Under the pieces are notes generated by a model. It made no database searches. It worked only from the letters and a program-made list of their open reading frames with translations, and was not told where the DNA came from. From positions 362,258,271-362,322,270 of the forward strand of contig NC_080672.1 of the NCBI RefSeq assembly GCF_030247195.1: a stretch of DNA of 64,000 nucleotides. Direction: 5' to 3'. Made by a program: the position numbers and the translations under genes. Shown one piece after another: positions 22,150 to 33,990 of this stretch. Position 1 is the stretch's first letter, and every line of letters starts with the position of its first letter. This DNA comes from Topomyia yanbarensis (lineage: Eukaryota > Arthropoda > Insecta > Diptera > Culicidae).

Positions 22150-24645
22150 CACGGAAAAAATCCATTCATAAATTCATGAACAAAAGATCATGATTTCGTG
22201 AACTATACGGTTTACGAAAATCGTGACCAAATTCCTGAAATTGTGAATAATAAAACTCGTGTTCATGAAACTATTTGTGTTCCTAAAAAACTAGTTCACC
22301 CCGAATACATACATGGCGTTACATTCGAATATTTTGTTGGGTTACTGTTGTTGTTCCCTAGACATGTTTAATTTTTGTTATGATTTTTGTTCATAATTTG
22401 GGAATAAACAGCCGACAGTCAAACGATGTTCATAATTTCAGGAGTTTATTCGCGATTTTCGTGATTTCTTATTACGTTACCGTGCTATTTTATGTATGAG
22501 TTTACTATCAGATTTTTTTGTCAGACTGGTGGGATATCCGTTCCTGATTTCAGGATCATAGTCGCGCATTTCGTAATTTCTATTCACGGTATCGTCATAT
22601 TTTAGTCATGAGTACAGTGATTCATGTTAATGATCTCAGGATCTTAGTCACGCTTTTAGACAATTTAATCACGAGTAATGTGATTTATGTTAATGATTTC
22701 AGGAACTTCATGATTCTCGTGATTTTTATTTACGTTGTCGTTAAATTTTAGTAGAGATTTATATTTTTTATGTTCTTGATTTCAGGATCTTAGTTTTGAC
22801 ATGTTTGTCACGAATAGTGTGATTTATATTCATGATTTCAAGATCTTGGACACGATTTTCGAAATTTCTGTTCACGTTATCCTGATATTTTATTATAGAG
22901 CTTACTTTTCAACTTGACAGGTTGCGTAATGCGACTCATGTTCAAGATATCACCAGTTTTATTCTGTGAACTATATCACCAACTCGATTTGTGGTGCTTA
23001 ACGCAGTTTTTGTTTTCTGTCAAGACATCACACTCGTGAACTATTTCACGAGCATGACTGGTAAGTCGTGACTATTATACTAGGAATCATAAACCAGTTC
23101 ACGTATACATGAAAAATATTGCATGATTTTGTGAACTATTTTACGAGCACGGATATTGGATCGTGACTAATATATTAGGAATCATGAATTAGCTCACGAG
23201 GATTGAAAGGATTCATGAATAAAATTCCGAGTTTGGTGAACTAGTTCACGAGAAAATATCCAGAATGTTTTAATTTTGTGAACTAACGTTCCTAAATCTA
23301 TGAGCAACATCATAAGTTAACCTTTGGTTTTCTTAATAATATTCATAAAGCTGTGGACTAGTTCACATACAGAAGGTCGACTTGGTAGTGACATGGCGAA
23401 ACTGAAACCGTAACTGAAGTTTTCAAAACAAAAGCAAATATTTTGTCTACACGTTTTTTGGCTACACAGTACAGAGAAAACTTGCAGAACACATACTAAC
23501 GTCTCCATGCTGTCCCGCGTGTGATCGCTGCTGCAATGATAAGAAGTTTATATAGCTCATTCGAACAGCTACCTATGTGTCTCTATGGCCTATGGTGTAA
23601 GTAGGCGTTTTAACCAGTAGATGTTTGTCGGTTCGGGTTCAGATGCTACCCGTTAGCTTTTTTTCCTAGTAAGGCTTAGTTCCCAACACATACATACAAA
23701 CAGAATAAAACAGCGGGAAAGTGGTACGAAGCAAACGGCGTTCATGTCGATACTGAAATACCGGTACGGCGGCGGGGAGCCAAACGATATTATCTGGCTC
23801 ATCATTAGTGTGAAGCGTATATATGCCATTTTACTACTCAGCGAGTACATGTCATCATGGTAATATTTTATAATTTTGTGAACTATTTGACGAGCACGAA
23901 TTGTCAGGCGTATACTAGGAATCATGAACCAATTCACGAATACATGAACAATATTTTATGATTATCCATCCATATTTTATGATTCCGTGAACTAATTCAC
24001 GATCACGAATGGTAAGTTGTGACTATTATGTTAGGTATCATGAACCGGTTCACGAATACATGAACAATATTTCATGATTTTGTGAACTATTTCACGAGCA
24101 TGAATGGTAAGTCGTGACTATTATACTAGGATTTATGAGCCAGTTCACGAATATATGAAAAATATTTCATAATATTGTGAACTATTTCACGAGCACGGAT
24201 ATTGGATCGTGACTAATATATTAGGAATCATGAATTAGTTCACGAGTATTGAAGGGATTCATGAATAAAATTCCGAGTTTCGTGAACAAGTTCACGAGAA
24301 AATATCCAGAATCTTTTGATTTTGTGAACTAATGTTCCTAAATCTATGAACAACATCATGAGTTAACCTTTGGTTTTATGAATAATATTCATAAAGTTGT
24401 GAACTAGTTCACGTACAGAAAATCGATTTAGTAGTGACATGGTGGAAACCGTGACTGAAGTTCACAAAACAAAAGCAAATGTGTCCACTAATGAAAGCGT
24501 TATGCGGGCGTTACTGAAGGGAAATTGAACATAATTATAAAACACATGATTTTTGTCCATGGTCCTGTTTTCGTAACGTAACAACGTGATTGTTCCAGAA
24601 TTCATGGCAAATTATTCACAATTTTGGGAACAATTTTTTTCCGTG
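22150..24645. mobile_element. TA-flanked GTGAAC-box element (2.5 kb)
   Basis: The termini CACGGAAAAAATCCATTCAT and AACAATTTTTTTCCGTG are inverted, with TA on each side (22,148-22,149 and 24,646-24,647). The interior is almost wholly built of variants of TTTTGTGAACTATTTCACGAG and AGTTCACGAATACATGAAC, paired half-sites spaced tens of bp apart on both strands. A block of about 400 bp (23,040-23,436) recurs 1,055 bp downstream (24,095-24,481); between them, 23,437-23,860 is unrelated sequence. No transposase frame was found. A truncated copy lies at 14,925-15,275. Confidence 0.8.
23870..24335 (+). repeat. Tandem GTGAAC/GTTCAC array
   Basis: Within the element, units of roughly 90-110 bp each contain TTTTGTGAACTATTTCACGAG, a GTCGTGACTATTATACTAGG-like segment, and CATGAACCAGTTCACGAAT. 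At least four units can be followed, with a weaker array at 22,160-23,160. Confidence 0.75.
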
Positions 24646-24647
24646 TA

Positions 24648-26663
24648 TAGCTATTACACCTACCCACAAACAAAATTTTTTTTTCAAGACTTTCATAAAA
24701 TGTGCGGTTCAGATAAGTTAGCGGCGACGCATACGGGGCAAGTTTGTTGCAAAAATGGTGATCAATTATTTTTATTTCTGGTATTCACTCCGAAGCAAGA
24801 AAATCTCTTTGCGTATCTTGCTAATGCATGTGACATTTCCTTCTCTTCATTAAATGCTTTTGAAGTTATAGTTCGATGTATTTTGATGCCCCCCCCCCAA
24901 ATATTTTTTTAATATCTTTTCAATCATCATATCTACGAGTTTCATATGTTCTTTGAAGTTACTCAAATCGTCAAAATACAAAATTTTCATTAACAAATAA
25001 TTTTTTCTCACCTCGAGTATTTTAGAAGATATTGGACATTTTTTGAAAAACAATAGTTTTTTAAATCATCTATAACGCTACTGTAGACAACGAAAGACAA
25101 GTGAAATTCAGTGAGTTTCATAGTGTAGATGTGGCACTTCTAATTGCAATTAGAGCTGGCTGCCAGTTTTATTTACTTTTGCAACTCACTAATTTTATCA
25201 AAAATTACCCTAAAACTTCTAAGTCGCAAGAGATAGACTAATGATCTGTTTGGGTTAGATACGTATCTTGACAAGACAAATAACTTTCTGGAACATGCTG
25301 AAACTGTATCTACGATATTTAAGAAGTTATGCTAAAAAAAAGTTTTAAGGGGTCATTCACAAACAACGGTCTATAACTTCGAGTGAACTATAAATAGAGA
25401 TTTTTGTTCATTAGTAGAGATGTTCTTAAAAACAGGCCCTTTAAAATTTCTGAAGACCAACTGTGCAACGGAGTATAAAGTTCTGACATGTAACTGACAG
25501 TCCGTTCTTTTATATAACATGTTCTGAATTGCACTTCTGGTCCCGGGCTCCCCTAACTAAACATTGGGAGGGACATTTAGTCTGCCATTTCGTTTTCTAT
25601 CGTTTACGTCCGTATCATTATCGCTGTAAAACAACCGGAAGTTCTGTTGTGCTTCTAGCGTTTATGTGGATTATGGTTATGTATTCCAATAGTTTGTTTG
25701 CTGGTAGTGCTGGCTGTTAGTTTGGAGGTACTAGGCGCAGTTCTCGCTAAGTGTGCCCTGAGTGGGTATCCGGTGCACACAGACAAACGCAATTGGCCGT
25801 TGGGAAAATTGAAGTAAATAGAATTGTTTGCATTTAAAATCTCAGGAATAGGTTAGGTTGGATAATTAGGCGTTAAAAACCAATAGCTTGTAAGTCATAA
25901 CAATTATAATTTTCAACTCATTAAAATATTTTCAACTTGCCCTTTTTAACCCGTTTCGCACTGATTCCCAATTTTACTCTTTTTAATTATTCGGCTTAGA
26001 ACTGAGGATAAACTAACCTTATTTGTACCGGTTCAAATATAATGATTTTAAATTATTTTAATATATTTGAATTTCTCTTTGGCATTAGGGATGGTCCATA
26101 AATTAAATAACGCCTTTAGTGGTGGGCGGAGTTGGTATGACTAAATGTTATATTTTGTATCATAGTAGTATTTTTACTGTTGAATTAAAGCATTAAATTT
26201 TTTAAATTTGAATGCATTTTCCGTTATTTTTCTCAGTGTGCGTAATTACCAAAGCAGAAATTGTGCGTTAGTGTTTTTTGAAGGTGCTGGATTATTCTTA
26301 GAAATACGTTCGTAGTGCTTTCTGTGCGCACCTGGTGATCTGGTATTGATACATACAAAGCGTGGTTTGAGCAATGATAGTAGCTAGTTTGTTAGAGACC
26401 ACGTTAGTATCTGATGCCGGACGGTCAGTGATACCTTGATATTGTGATTGTGCATGTACCGGAAAACGTTGATGCAATGATCCGTCGTACTCAGCGACAC
26501 ACATATTAAAGCCTTTTTGACCATACTTTTAAACGATCTTGTTCGATGGAACCAGATAAAAGTGACCATAAGATACCATTTTTACATCAAACAAACCTTA
26601 CGACAAATGAGTAGACACGATATTATATAAAGCTAATCGCCACAATGGTTCTTCGAACTGAGA
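24648..26663. other. Unassigned sequence
   Basis: It contains a poly(C) run at about 24,889-24,898 and generic AT-rich sequence. The 108-codon plus frame at 24,586-24,912 starts inside the transposon end and runs into the poly(C), so I reject it as a gene. Confidence 0.4.
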
Positions 26664-26671
26664 CTAGTGTG

Positions 26672-26902
26672 CAGGGCCGGCGGAAAGCGTGGGTATTATG
26701 GGTAAATAAAAAATAACCGAGTGGGTAATTACCCACATTTGAAAACATCGATGTACCACTATTCCATTTGCATAAACGAACGTGATTTAATGTGAATGTA
26801 ATGTAAGCGTGTGCATTGCGAAAAGGGAAAAAGATCCTTACTAATGGACCCCTCACCCTATGCTTTCTACCCACTCGGGCGTAAAGTGTTTCGCCGCTCC
26901 TG
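26672..26902. mobile_element. hAT MITE with perfect 8-bp target duplication (231 bp)
   Basis: The element starts CAGGGCCGGCGGAAAGCG and ends TTTCGCCGCTCCTG. It is flanked on both sides by CTAGTGTG (26,664-26,671 and 26,903-26,910), exactly the 8-bp duplication expected of hAT transposases. TIRs are short and imperfect. Inside, GAGTGGGTAATTACCCAC is a palindrome and CTACCCACTCGGGCG pairs with part of it. Non-coding. Confidence 0.9.
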
Positions 26903-26910
26903 CTAGTGTG

Positions 26911-28079
26911 AGGTTCGTTAGTTTTAAAACGGGTTATTGCTATGGTTGGAATAGGAGTCATGGTTCTTTGTCAACACACAATACAGCAGAAATTAAAAGG
27001 GTAGTAAAGCGCATACTGTTTGCCCACCCACGACAATACAATCTAGAAGAGCCATCTAATATTTCTCTCTATTACCCTGCATGTCATTTTAATAATAAAA
27101 AATTATAATGACGATATCTTTTGGTAGCCTGTCAAATCTGAGGAGCTACGCTATGGTACTTAATATTTGTAGGTCATTATCATGGAGTAATTTTTCTGGT
27201 GTTGTTTGTTGATGAATATACCACATATCAGCGACCCTAAATGACTCCCTTGACTGAAACATATAGGAATTTCAAGTAAGATTATGTGTGTGGTATTAGT
27301 TCGATTGAAATCCTAAATATATACTGCATGAGGGTTTAGGCTGACCTTCTCTGAATTTCTGAAACTTTTTAGAACTTCATGAACTTGAAATGGAAATTTT
27401 TTTGAAGAGAGTCTATTCTTTGGAGCTCGGAACATATTCTCTGCCATTGTGCAAATCCGTACACTATGCGAACTATCTACGTGAGTGTGGTGAACGGTTA
27501 CGCTTTGTTGCTGAATGGTGTCCGGATTTTTCCGTCAGAGTTGGTCTGCTTATGCATAACTATTTCTTCGATGGGAGCGATACTTCGGAAGGCATCTTAT
27601 GATGCCTCACGAGGTATGGCATACCTGTCCCAAACGGATCCTTAGCTACATTATTAATGTACTACCCGGTTGGGACGACACATGTGGACAAACAAACAAC
27701 TCACTTCCAACTACATTGGATTCGGGCAATTTGTAATATCTAGAGCAAACAGGGTCAGCCCCAAAAGGTAACCCGAATAGTGGTCGCAGTGAAAAAATTT
27801 CCCCTAACAAATAAAAAAAACCTTTGGTTCGACCTTTAATTCGTGCTGTTTGTGCTTAAATGCTTAAATTCGTCATTCATGATTTTTCGGGAAATACCAA
27901 CTCCAGCACTGAAGCTAATAACACCTCAACGCATAAGCTCAAATGCTCGTCAAACTGTATTTCGGGGTAAAATGATTGATGCAGTAAAATTTGACGAAGT
28001 GGTTTACAATCGTCCTAAAGAAAATTTTCCGACTGACTGAATTCTCATTTGGGTGCCTGAGGTCTACGAGAAAAGTAAC
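26911..28079. other. Unassigned sequence with a 50-bp hairpin
   Basis: A short hairpin lies at 27,627-27,676 (stem GTCCCAAACGG with CCGGTTGGGAC, then TAGCTACATT with AATGTACTA). The 70-codon plus frame at 27,390-27,602 has no known domain. Confidence 0.4.
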
Positions 28080-29060
28080 TAAACTAAAAATAAACGTGAA
28101 GGATGACGCGTCTCCAATGCCAATCGGCTCAGTTCGTCGAGATCGAAAAATGTCTGTATGTGTGTGTATGTTTGCATGTATAAATGTACGTGTCGTACCA
28201 CACATTTTTCCCTTTTTAATGGCTGGGCCGATTTAATTACTGTTATATTCGAATGAAAGGTGAAAAATCTCCCTAGGCTAGTATTGAATTTTACTTCGAT
28301 CAGAATTCTGGTTCCGGAGTTACGGTTTGAAGAGTGCGGTCACCCATCAAATTTCCATCTAAACTAGAAATTCGTTGCGGTTTAAATTACGTAAAAAAAT
28401 AAAATATTTTTTGAATTACAGGGATTTGTGATTTTGACTTACTAGAAAGTGACAAATTCCCTGAATAAAATTCATATTTTCTCCGGGATGGCTTGCTCGA
28501 TTTTCACAAACATAATTTCGAATGACAGGAATACTATCCTTATCAGCTGCTGTCGAATTTCATTTGGATCGGGGTTCTGATTGCAGAGTTAGGAGATAAA
28601 AAGTGCGATGAAATGATTTGCTTTTCTCATATAGAAGAGTTATGCAATCGCTTTTTGCTCAGAGATGGCTGGGCCGATGTTTCAGCTCACTGCCCAATCA
28701 AACCCACAGAAATGTCTTGTTCGATTTTCTCATATTAAGTCTCACACGAAAGCCCCAGCATCCCTATTGACTGCTATTAAATCTCATCGAAATCGTATAT
28801 TTGGTTCGTGTGTTACGGATTAAAGTATGCCGTCGCATGTGAATTTCCCATATAAACCGGTATAATCATTATATCTAAATTATGCTAAACTAATTAAGAT
28901 GAGTTCCAAATTGCTTGAAATTGTTGGCCCAGATCACTAATTGCAAATAAAAGTCTCTTTGACTACATTGAGTATCGTTGAGAATTCCGGAAGATCCGAG
29001 GAAATGGCTATGTTCCGAAATCACAATCACACCCGTTTCTCATATATTGCTAACTCGATT
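28080..29060 (+). repeat. Degenerate mosquito-type repeat R, long block
   Basis: At least three imperfect subunits of about 250-400 bp follow one another. Each carries variants of ATGGCTGGGCCGATTT, a GATTTTCnCA segment, and (T/C)TGGTTCCGGAGTTACGG or a relative. Motifs such as AGAGTGCGGTCAC and TATAGAAGAGTTATGCAATC are, from memory, common in Aedes-type genomes. Short GT-rich runs occur near 28,152-28,170. Copies R1-R3 (6.1, 15.3 and 16.6 kb) belong to the same family. Confidence 0.6.
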
Positions 29061-29149
29061 CTCACAGTCTTAGTTTTAAATGAAGTATAGAAGTCTTAGT
29101 TTTAACTGACGGATATAGCATTTTTCAGTTCGTGTCTGACGAGCCATTG

Positions 29150-29427
29150 TGTATAGGTGCAAGGTGTTCCAAGAACATAATAGACAGTATCAAAATTTTA
29201 TTGAGCACAATCAGCCATTGAAACATGGTTTTTAAAGAAAACGCTTCAGATTCGTCGGACGCAATTTGTACACGGGGTATGGTACTGTGGACTCTGCTAT
29301 TCAAAATCTCTGCTCACCGGAGCAAGGGGTCATTGAAACAATCGACCACACATGACAAACTCGAATCGGTGACTACACCGTCGATCTCAACTTTGTGAGC
29401 GGGCAAGCAGAGGCGGCAATCCTTCAT
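29150..29427 (-). pseudogene. Possible first exon or pseudogene with ZAD-like start (MKDCRLCL)
   Basis: The minus-strand frame from the ATG at 29,427 reads MKDCRLCLPAHKVEIDGVVT and continues for 37 codons to an in-frame TGA. Just before that stop, CTCCG/GTGAGC at 29,318/29,317 is a strong 5' splice site, giving a 110-bp first exon. The CRLC motif directly after the initiator Met is the usual opening of ZAD domains in insect C2H2 zinc-finger proteins. In the same frame beyond the stop, VQIASDESEAFSLK and a TMFQWLIVLNKI stretch sit where the second ZAD C-x2-C would be expected, but the cysteines are absent. I therefore favour a decayed copy. A related sequence lies at 62,735-62,880. The ZAD assignment is tentative. 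Confidence 0.35.
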
Positions 29428-29429
29428 AA

Positions 29430-31200
29430 TAGGCTTGCGATCAATAACGTAAGTTTATAACTGATTCGCTCTAGAATACCTATCCGTCTTTCGATTTTCA
29501 TATATTTTGTTTCTTGCCGAAAATAGCGAACAAAAACTGACACAGTATATTTTTAGTTTACAACACAATTCTAATTAAATATATTGCGTGTTCAGTTCCT
29601 AGTTGCTCCTAACGCGACAAATGAAGAGCCTATTTTGATAATTGAATAACAACCACAGAAATCACTTACCGCTTTCCTAACATCAAACTCAAATCCAACT
29701 GAATCGACGATCTAATCTCTAGTTACGCAAATATGTCATAACGCTTCAAAATCGGCAACTACAACAAAGCGTCCATTATCCACAGAAGAACCATCGCGCG
29801 AACTAAAAATCACAAATTTCACCCACCCGTTCGCACTATGATCATCATTACTTGAGCAGGTATGAAGAAAAAAAAACTCCAACCGTCTGCACTAACGAAG
29901 ATAATTTACTACAATTTTCTCTGTTTTGAACACGATCTTCACTCCCTAAAATTAGGGTTCGGTTTCTGTGGACTCTGACTGAACGGGGCTGCACGCCACA
30001 CTGACTGGGTCGTGATTTGCGTCTCCTAGCTGGCGGCGGCAAGTTTCGTGATTTCTGAATTCAATTATGCACTTGGATGATTGCGATTATTAAAACACAA
30101 CACAATCAATGCTCGCGAACTGGGGAGGTCACTCGTTGATCTAGTCAGAACAAATGCTGCCGTACCCATAGTCAGCAGCAGCAGAATGAACTTTGATCTC
30201 CTGGACGATTGCAAGGTTGCAATTGCACTTCAATTACTTCTATCACCGTTCGAAACTGCGCACTTTAATTGAGCTGAATATATATTGAGCTGCTGATGAC
30301 TTCAGCGGCACTGTATCAGCGTTCGAGGGAAGTTCCGAGTAGTTCGATGGCGGATACTGGACACTTTTGGCAGACGCTTTATTGCTCATTCCAAAGTAAA
30401 CAAGTGTCCGATAATAATAAGGTCCCGATTAGAGGTTTCGCCCGGTGCAGTGTGTGGCGTCGTCGTAGTAGAACGTGGTTCGCGTGATCGTTGCAAATCA
30501 ACGATTGCGACGCTGCAAAAATTGTGCCCCTCATCAAAATGGGCGGCAATGATTTATGAGTCGTACGTGTGATCTTCGGGTGAATTTCAGATATGGGACG
30601 CAGCTGCCGAAAAAAAATACCGCTTGGACCGGCACTGATGATGGAACTTGTTTCGCGAGGTACACTTGCGTATGCGCGTGGAATTCAGAAGCGGGAAAAA
30701 AAGTTCGATAGTAAGCGCGATTACTTGCGGAGCGAGAATACACCGTGTGCTGAGCCAGAGGCCATAACGCGAACGCGACTGAAAAAGGTCTCGAGGCGGC
30801 GTGGTGGCGGCGGCGGCGGTGTTCTAGAAGTGAAACAAAATTACTTGTCCGCGGCTTACGGATGCTCCCCGCACACTTCAGGAACGTACATACGTACGTA
30901 AATGTACGGCTCTGTCTCTCTCTCTCTGTGTTTCTCCTGATTGTATATACTGATATTGTAGCACAGCGCAGGTGGGAAAGAGTTTGAACAGGCTGCAGTC
31001 TGTGGGTTTGGGGTTGCTGCTATAGCTAACAAGAGTGAAATATGATACCTAGTTACAAACGGCATTTGTCGGCGTAGAGGTATTTTTGTGTCAACACGAA
31101 GAACGATTCAGGAAACATCAAATTTGATCTGTATAACAGTGAATGAGGGATAGATGACATTTGGCAAAGAAATAATTTCTGTTTGGATTAAAAGATACCT
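29430..31200. other. GC-rich tract without a supported gene
   Basis: 29,850-30,860 is unusually GC-rich, with CpG-containing runs and a GGCGGC repeat at 30,797-30,822. A CT-dinucleotide run lies at about 30,912-30,927. Frames of up to 102 codons are open on both strands without domains. It lies upstream of the minus-strand candidate at 29,427, so a promoter or 5' UTR is possible but unproven. Confidence 0.4.
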
Positions 31201-31492
31201 AAACTAGTTATGGGATTTGCGCTTCGACTTCGTCTCATCAGAATCCGACACTAACTTAGTGACATGAGTAAGCTAGCGCCGGATGGTCACTAGCACCAAA
31301 AAACGAAAAAACTATTTATGTTTCTGAGCAAACTCCTAGTCCTGCGTGATGTCCCGCAAGAAAAGAGGAAACAAATAATGTTTCGTTTTTTGAAGCTTGA
31401 GTCCATCCGGCGCTAGCTTTGTCCTGTCACTAAGTTAGTGTCGGATTCTGAAGAGATGAAGCCGTAACGCAAATTCCATAATTAATTTAGTT
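31201..31492. mobile_element. Foldback MITE, 292 bp, with hammerhead-like arms
   Basis: Arms of about 105 bp pair AACTAGTTATGGGATTTGCG with CGCAAATTCCATAATTAATT, CAGAATCCGACACTAACTTA with TAAGTTAGTGTCGGATTCTG, and AGCTAGCGCCGGATGG with CCATCCGGCGCTAGCT. The centre includes GGGACATCACGCAGG on the minus strand, similar to GGGACATCACTCGGG in the 3219-3586 MITE. Each arm carries a CTGATGAG...CGAA-like string (see findings). Confidence 0.8.
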
Positions 31493-31817
31493 ATATGTTT
31501 TGTACTCTTTACGCACAAAGATGGTTGTAAGCAATTTTCTCCTTTTTGGAGATAAAATAGTTTTTATGTAAATTTTTCTCCACTAAGGAGAAATATAGCA
31601 TACTAAACGATATCACTCAATATTGTGTATTAAAATTGATCAGCATCGTTCCTGAATATTTTTTGAAATAATATCACCTCACATCATCCAAATTTATCTG
31701 GTTTTGTAAATCTTGTTGTACACACAAAATATTTTCGCGATGTCAATACTGTTTTACATCTTTTCGTTCATATTTTGAACTAATTACTTCATTATACCAC
31801 TACGATTCAATTAACGA

Positions 31818-33982
31818 TAGAGCTTCCATCCCGGGAATTTACTTCCCGGGAATAACGGGATTTTAAAATCTCCCGGGAGTTCCGAATCTCGGGAATTTCT
31901 GTTTTCTGATTCCCGGGATTCGGGGATTCCGGGAAAAAGATTTTTCATTTTTTTCGAAAGACTTCTTGAAAAGAAATTCATTACCTAATATCTGGATCGG
32001 TAATCTTTTGGAGAAAGTAGTATTGCCAATAATACTTTTTCAACTGGTTCACAGTTCAATGGGTTCAAATTCTATAAAATGCAGATCTTTTTGGTATTTG
32101 GTTATTTTCATGTTAAAATGTATACATCAACCAACCGTTGCCCCAAAGCTTTTCCTTATTATAGTATTTGCGGTGCGCACGATATCTCCGCAACTTATGA
32201 ACATATTGATTTTTCTTTTTTTAAAAGCAGAACCGTCAACGAAGGGTTTGCAAATAGAAAGTAGTTACGGAAAAGGCGTTGATTTCTCCAAATTTTTATT
32301 TAAAAAATTGAGAACAATTTTTTTCAAATAATATCCTGAAAAAACAGATCGATGAATTATTCGTGCTCAATGCAAACGCTATGAAAAATAAGGACAGTTT
32401 CGGCTCAACACCAGTAGCTCCGTTGATTTTAAATACTTTCACATATTTTTGTTTCACAGACGCTACATATATCCAATTGGATACTGCTAATTTGATTTAT
32501 GAGACTTCATTAATACTCTTTAATAAATCATAAATACCACTGAATCTTGCTAGCTCCCCAATATTTGTATTTGTTATAATAACAAAGCGAATTTGGAATC
32601 ATTTATATGAGAAACAATACGTCAGGAATAAGAACGTGAATTTAATTCAACTGAATAAAAAAATTTTGATGTCAATATCGTCACTAGCCTATGTTTATGT
32701 ATGTATACAAGTCGCTGACCGGCAGAATTTTAGTGTAGCAATTGGTCTGCATCTATTTATGCATATATTTATTACATCCACAGGAGAAAATATTTTTAGC
32801 TCTGCAGATGGAAGATGATAGCTCTACTGTACGTCCAATGGCCTATAACAAGATACCACGTACGTTTGCGGTCGCCTTCTTGAACAATAGGAATAAGTCG
32901 TATACATCGACAGTAGCTGTAGTGATACAACGACTATAGATACAACATGGCCAGAAATAATAGGTCGGATTATCGAATACATATATCGACAAATTTGTAG
33001 AGGGCCGGAAATGTAATATTGGCTCCGCCAGGCTCTAATGATTCCTTTTATGGCCCTTAGTAATTGTGCAAATTTTGGTACCGATCGGTTGCGTCTACGG
33101 ACCCTCCAAAAATTTCAAAATTTATGTTGAAAATCGGTTAAAATTGAAAATAAATTCTTAAAAAAACACCTCATCAATCAATTCATGAGAACACTATATA
33201 TTTCTAAAGGTATTCTTCTACTGAACACATTCGTGGAACATTGTTAGTTTGTGAAAATTCGCTCAGAAAAGTTATTAACTAAAGAAGCAGCATGACTTCA
33301 AAACAAGCGGATTTTATTAGTAATCATAGCAACCCTGTTTGAATAGCTGCATCTGCCATACGGGAACGGTGGGTGGTAAGCCTAGTTTACACACACACAA
33401 CCCCCATCATTTCTGTCAATATTTAATAAAACCACAAAAGGTGCAAATTGGCCAAATCCAAATGCACTTCCATGAATTCCAATACTAGACAGGAACTAAA
33501 TCCCCTGCGTTTTTATATCCTTTTTATTCGTAATCGTGTTTCCACAATTAGGATATTTCCAAGAAAAATCAATAAAAGGAATTTGTATAAACTCAGTGAC
33601 AAGCTATCGAATGATTCAAATAATTTGAAGTCCATCAAATCAATATCTCTTTTAGCACAGATATACACTCAGGTTTTTTTACGAGGGGGATACAGGCCGC
33701 GTAAATGAAAACCGCGTGAATTTCAAAATCCGCGTAAATGAAGACCGTGTAAATTTAAGAATCCGCGTTGATGGGAACCTCGTTAATGGATACCGCGTAA
33801 ATTAAAAAATCCGCGTAAATGAAAACCGCGTAAATTTCAAAATCCGCGTAAAAAATACCGCGCAAAAAACGTTTAAATAAACCTGAGTGTACTTACAATT
33901 ACTCGCTTTGTGAAATTTGGATTTCCCGGGAAATCGCTAATTTATTTCCCGATTCCCTGGAAACCGGGGAATGGATGCTCTA
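31818..33982. mobile_element. hAT-like element, 2.17 kb, no transposase
   Basis: The ends TAGAGCTTCCATCCCGGGAA and CCGGGGAATGGATGCTCTA are inverted. Both continue into several TTCCCGGGAA palindromes (31,831-31,935 and 33,925-33,966). The flanks ATTAACGA (31,810-31,817) and ATCCACGA (33,983-33,990) match at 6 of 8 positions, consistent with an aged hAT target duplication. Internal frames (121 codons at 31,966-32,331; 86 codons at 33,448-33,708) show no hAT or other domain. A 224-bp MITE is nested near the right end. Confidence 0.7.
33666..33889. mobile_element. CCGCGTAAA element, short copy (224 bp)
   Basis: The ends CACTCAGGTTTTTTTACG and GTTTAAATAAACCTGAGTG are flanked by TA (33,664-33,665 and 33,890-33,891). 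The body consists of alternating AACCGCGTAAAT and AAATCCGCGTAAA units every 15-25 bp. It is the small relative of the 44,717-46,554 element and is nested in the hAT-like element. Confidence 0.85.
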
Positions 33983-33990
33983 ATCCACGA

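Noticed and set aside
24586..24912. 108-codon frame ending in a poly(C)-encoded stretch
   Set aside because: Starts within the transposon terminus and continues through low-complexity sequence.
31966..32331. 121-codon frame inside the 2.2-kb hAT-like element as a transposase
   Set aside because: None of the hAT landmarks (BED finger, RW or C-terminal dimerisation motifs) is present.
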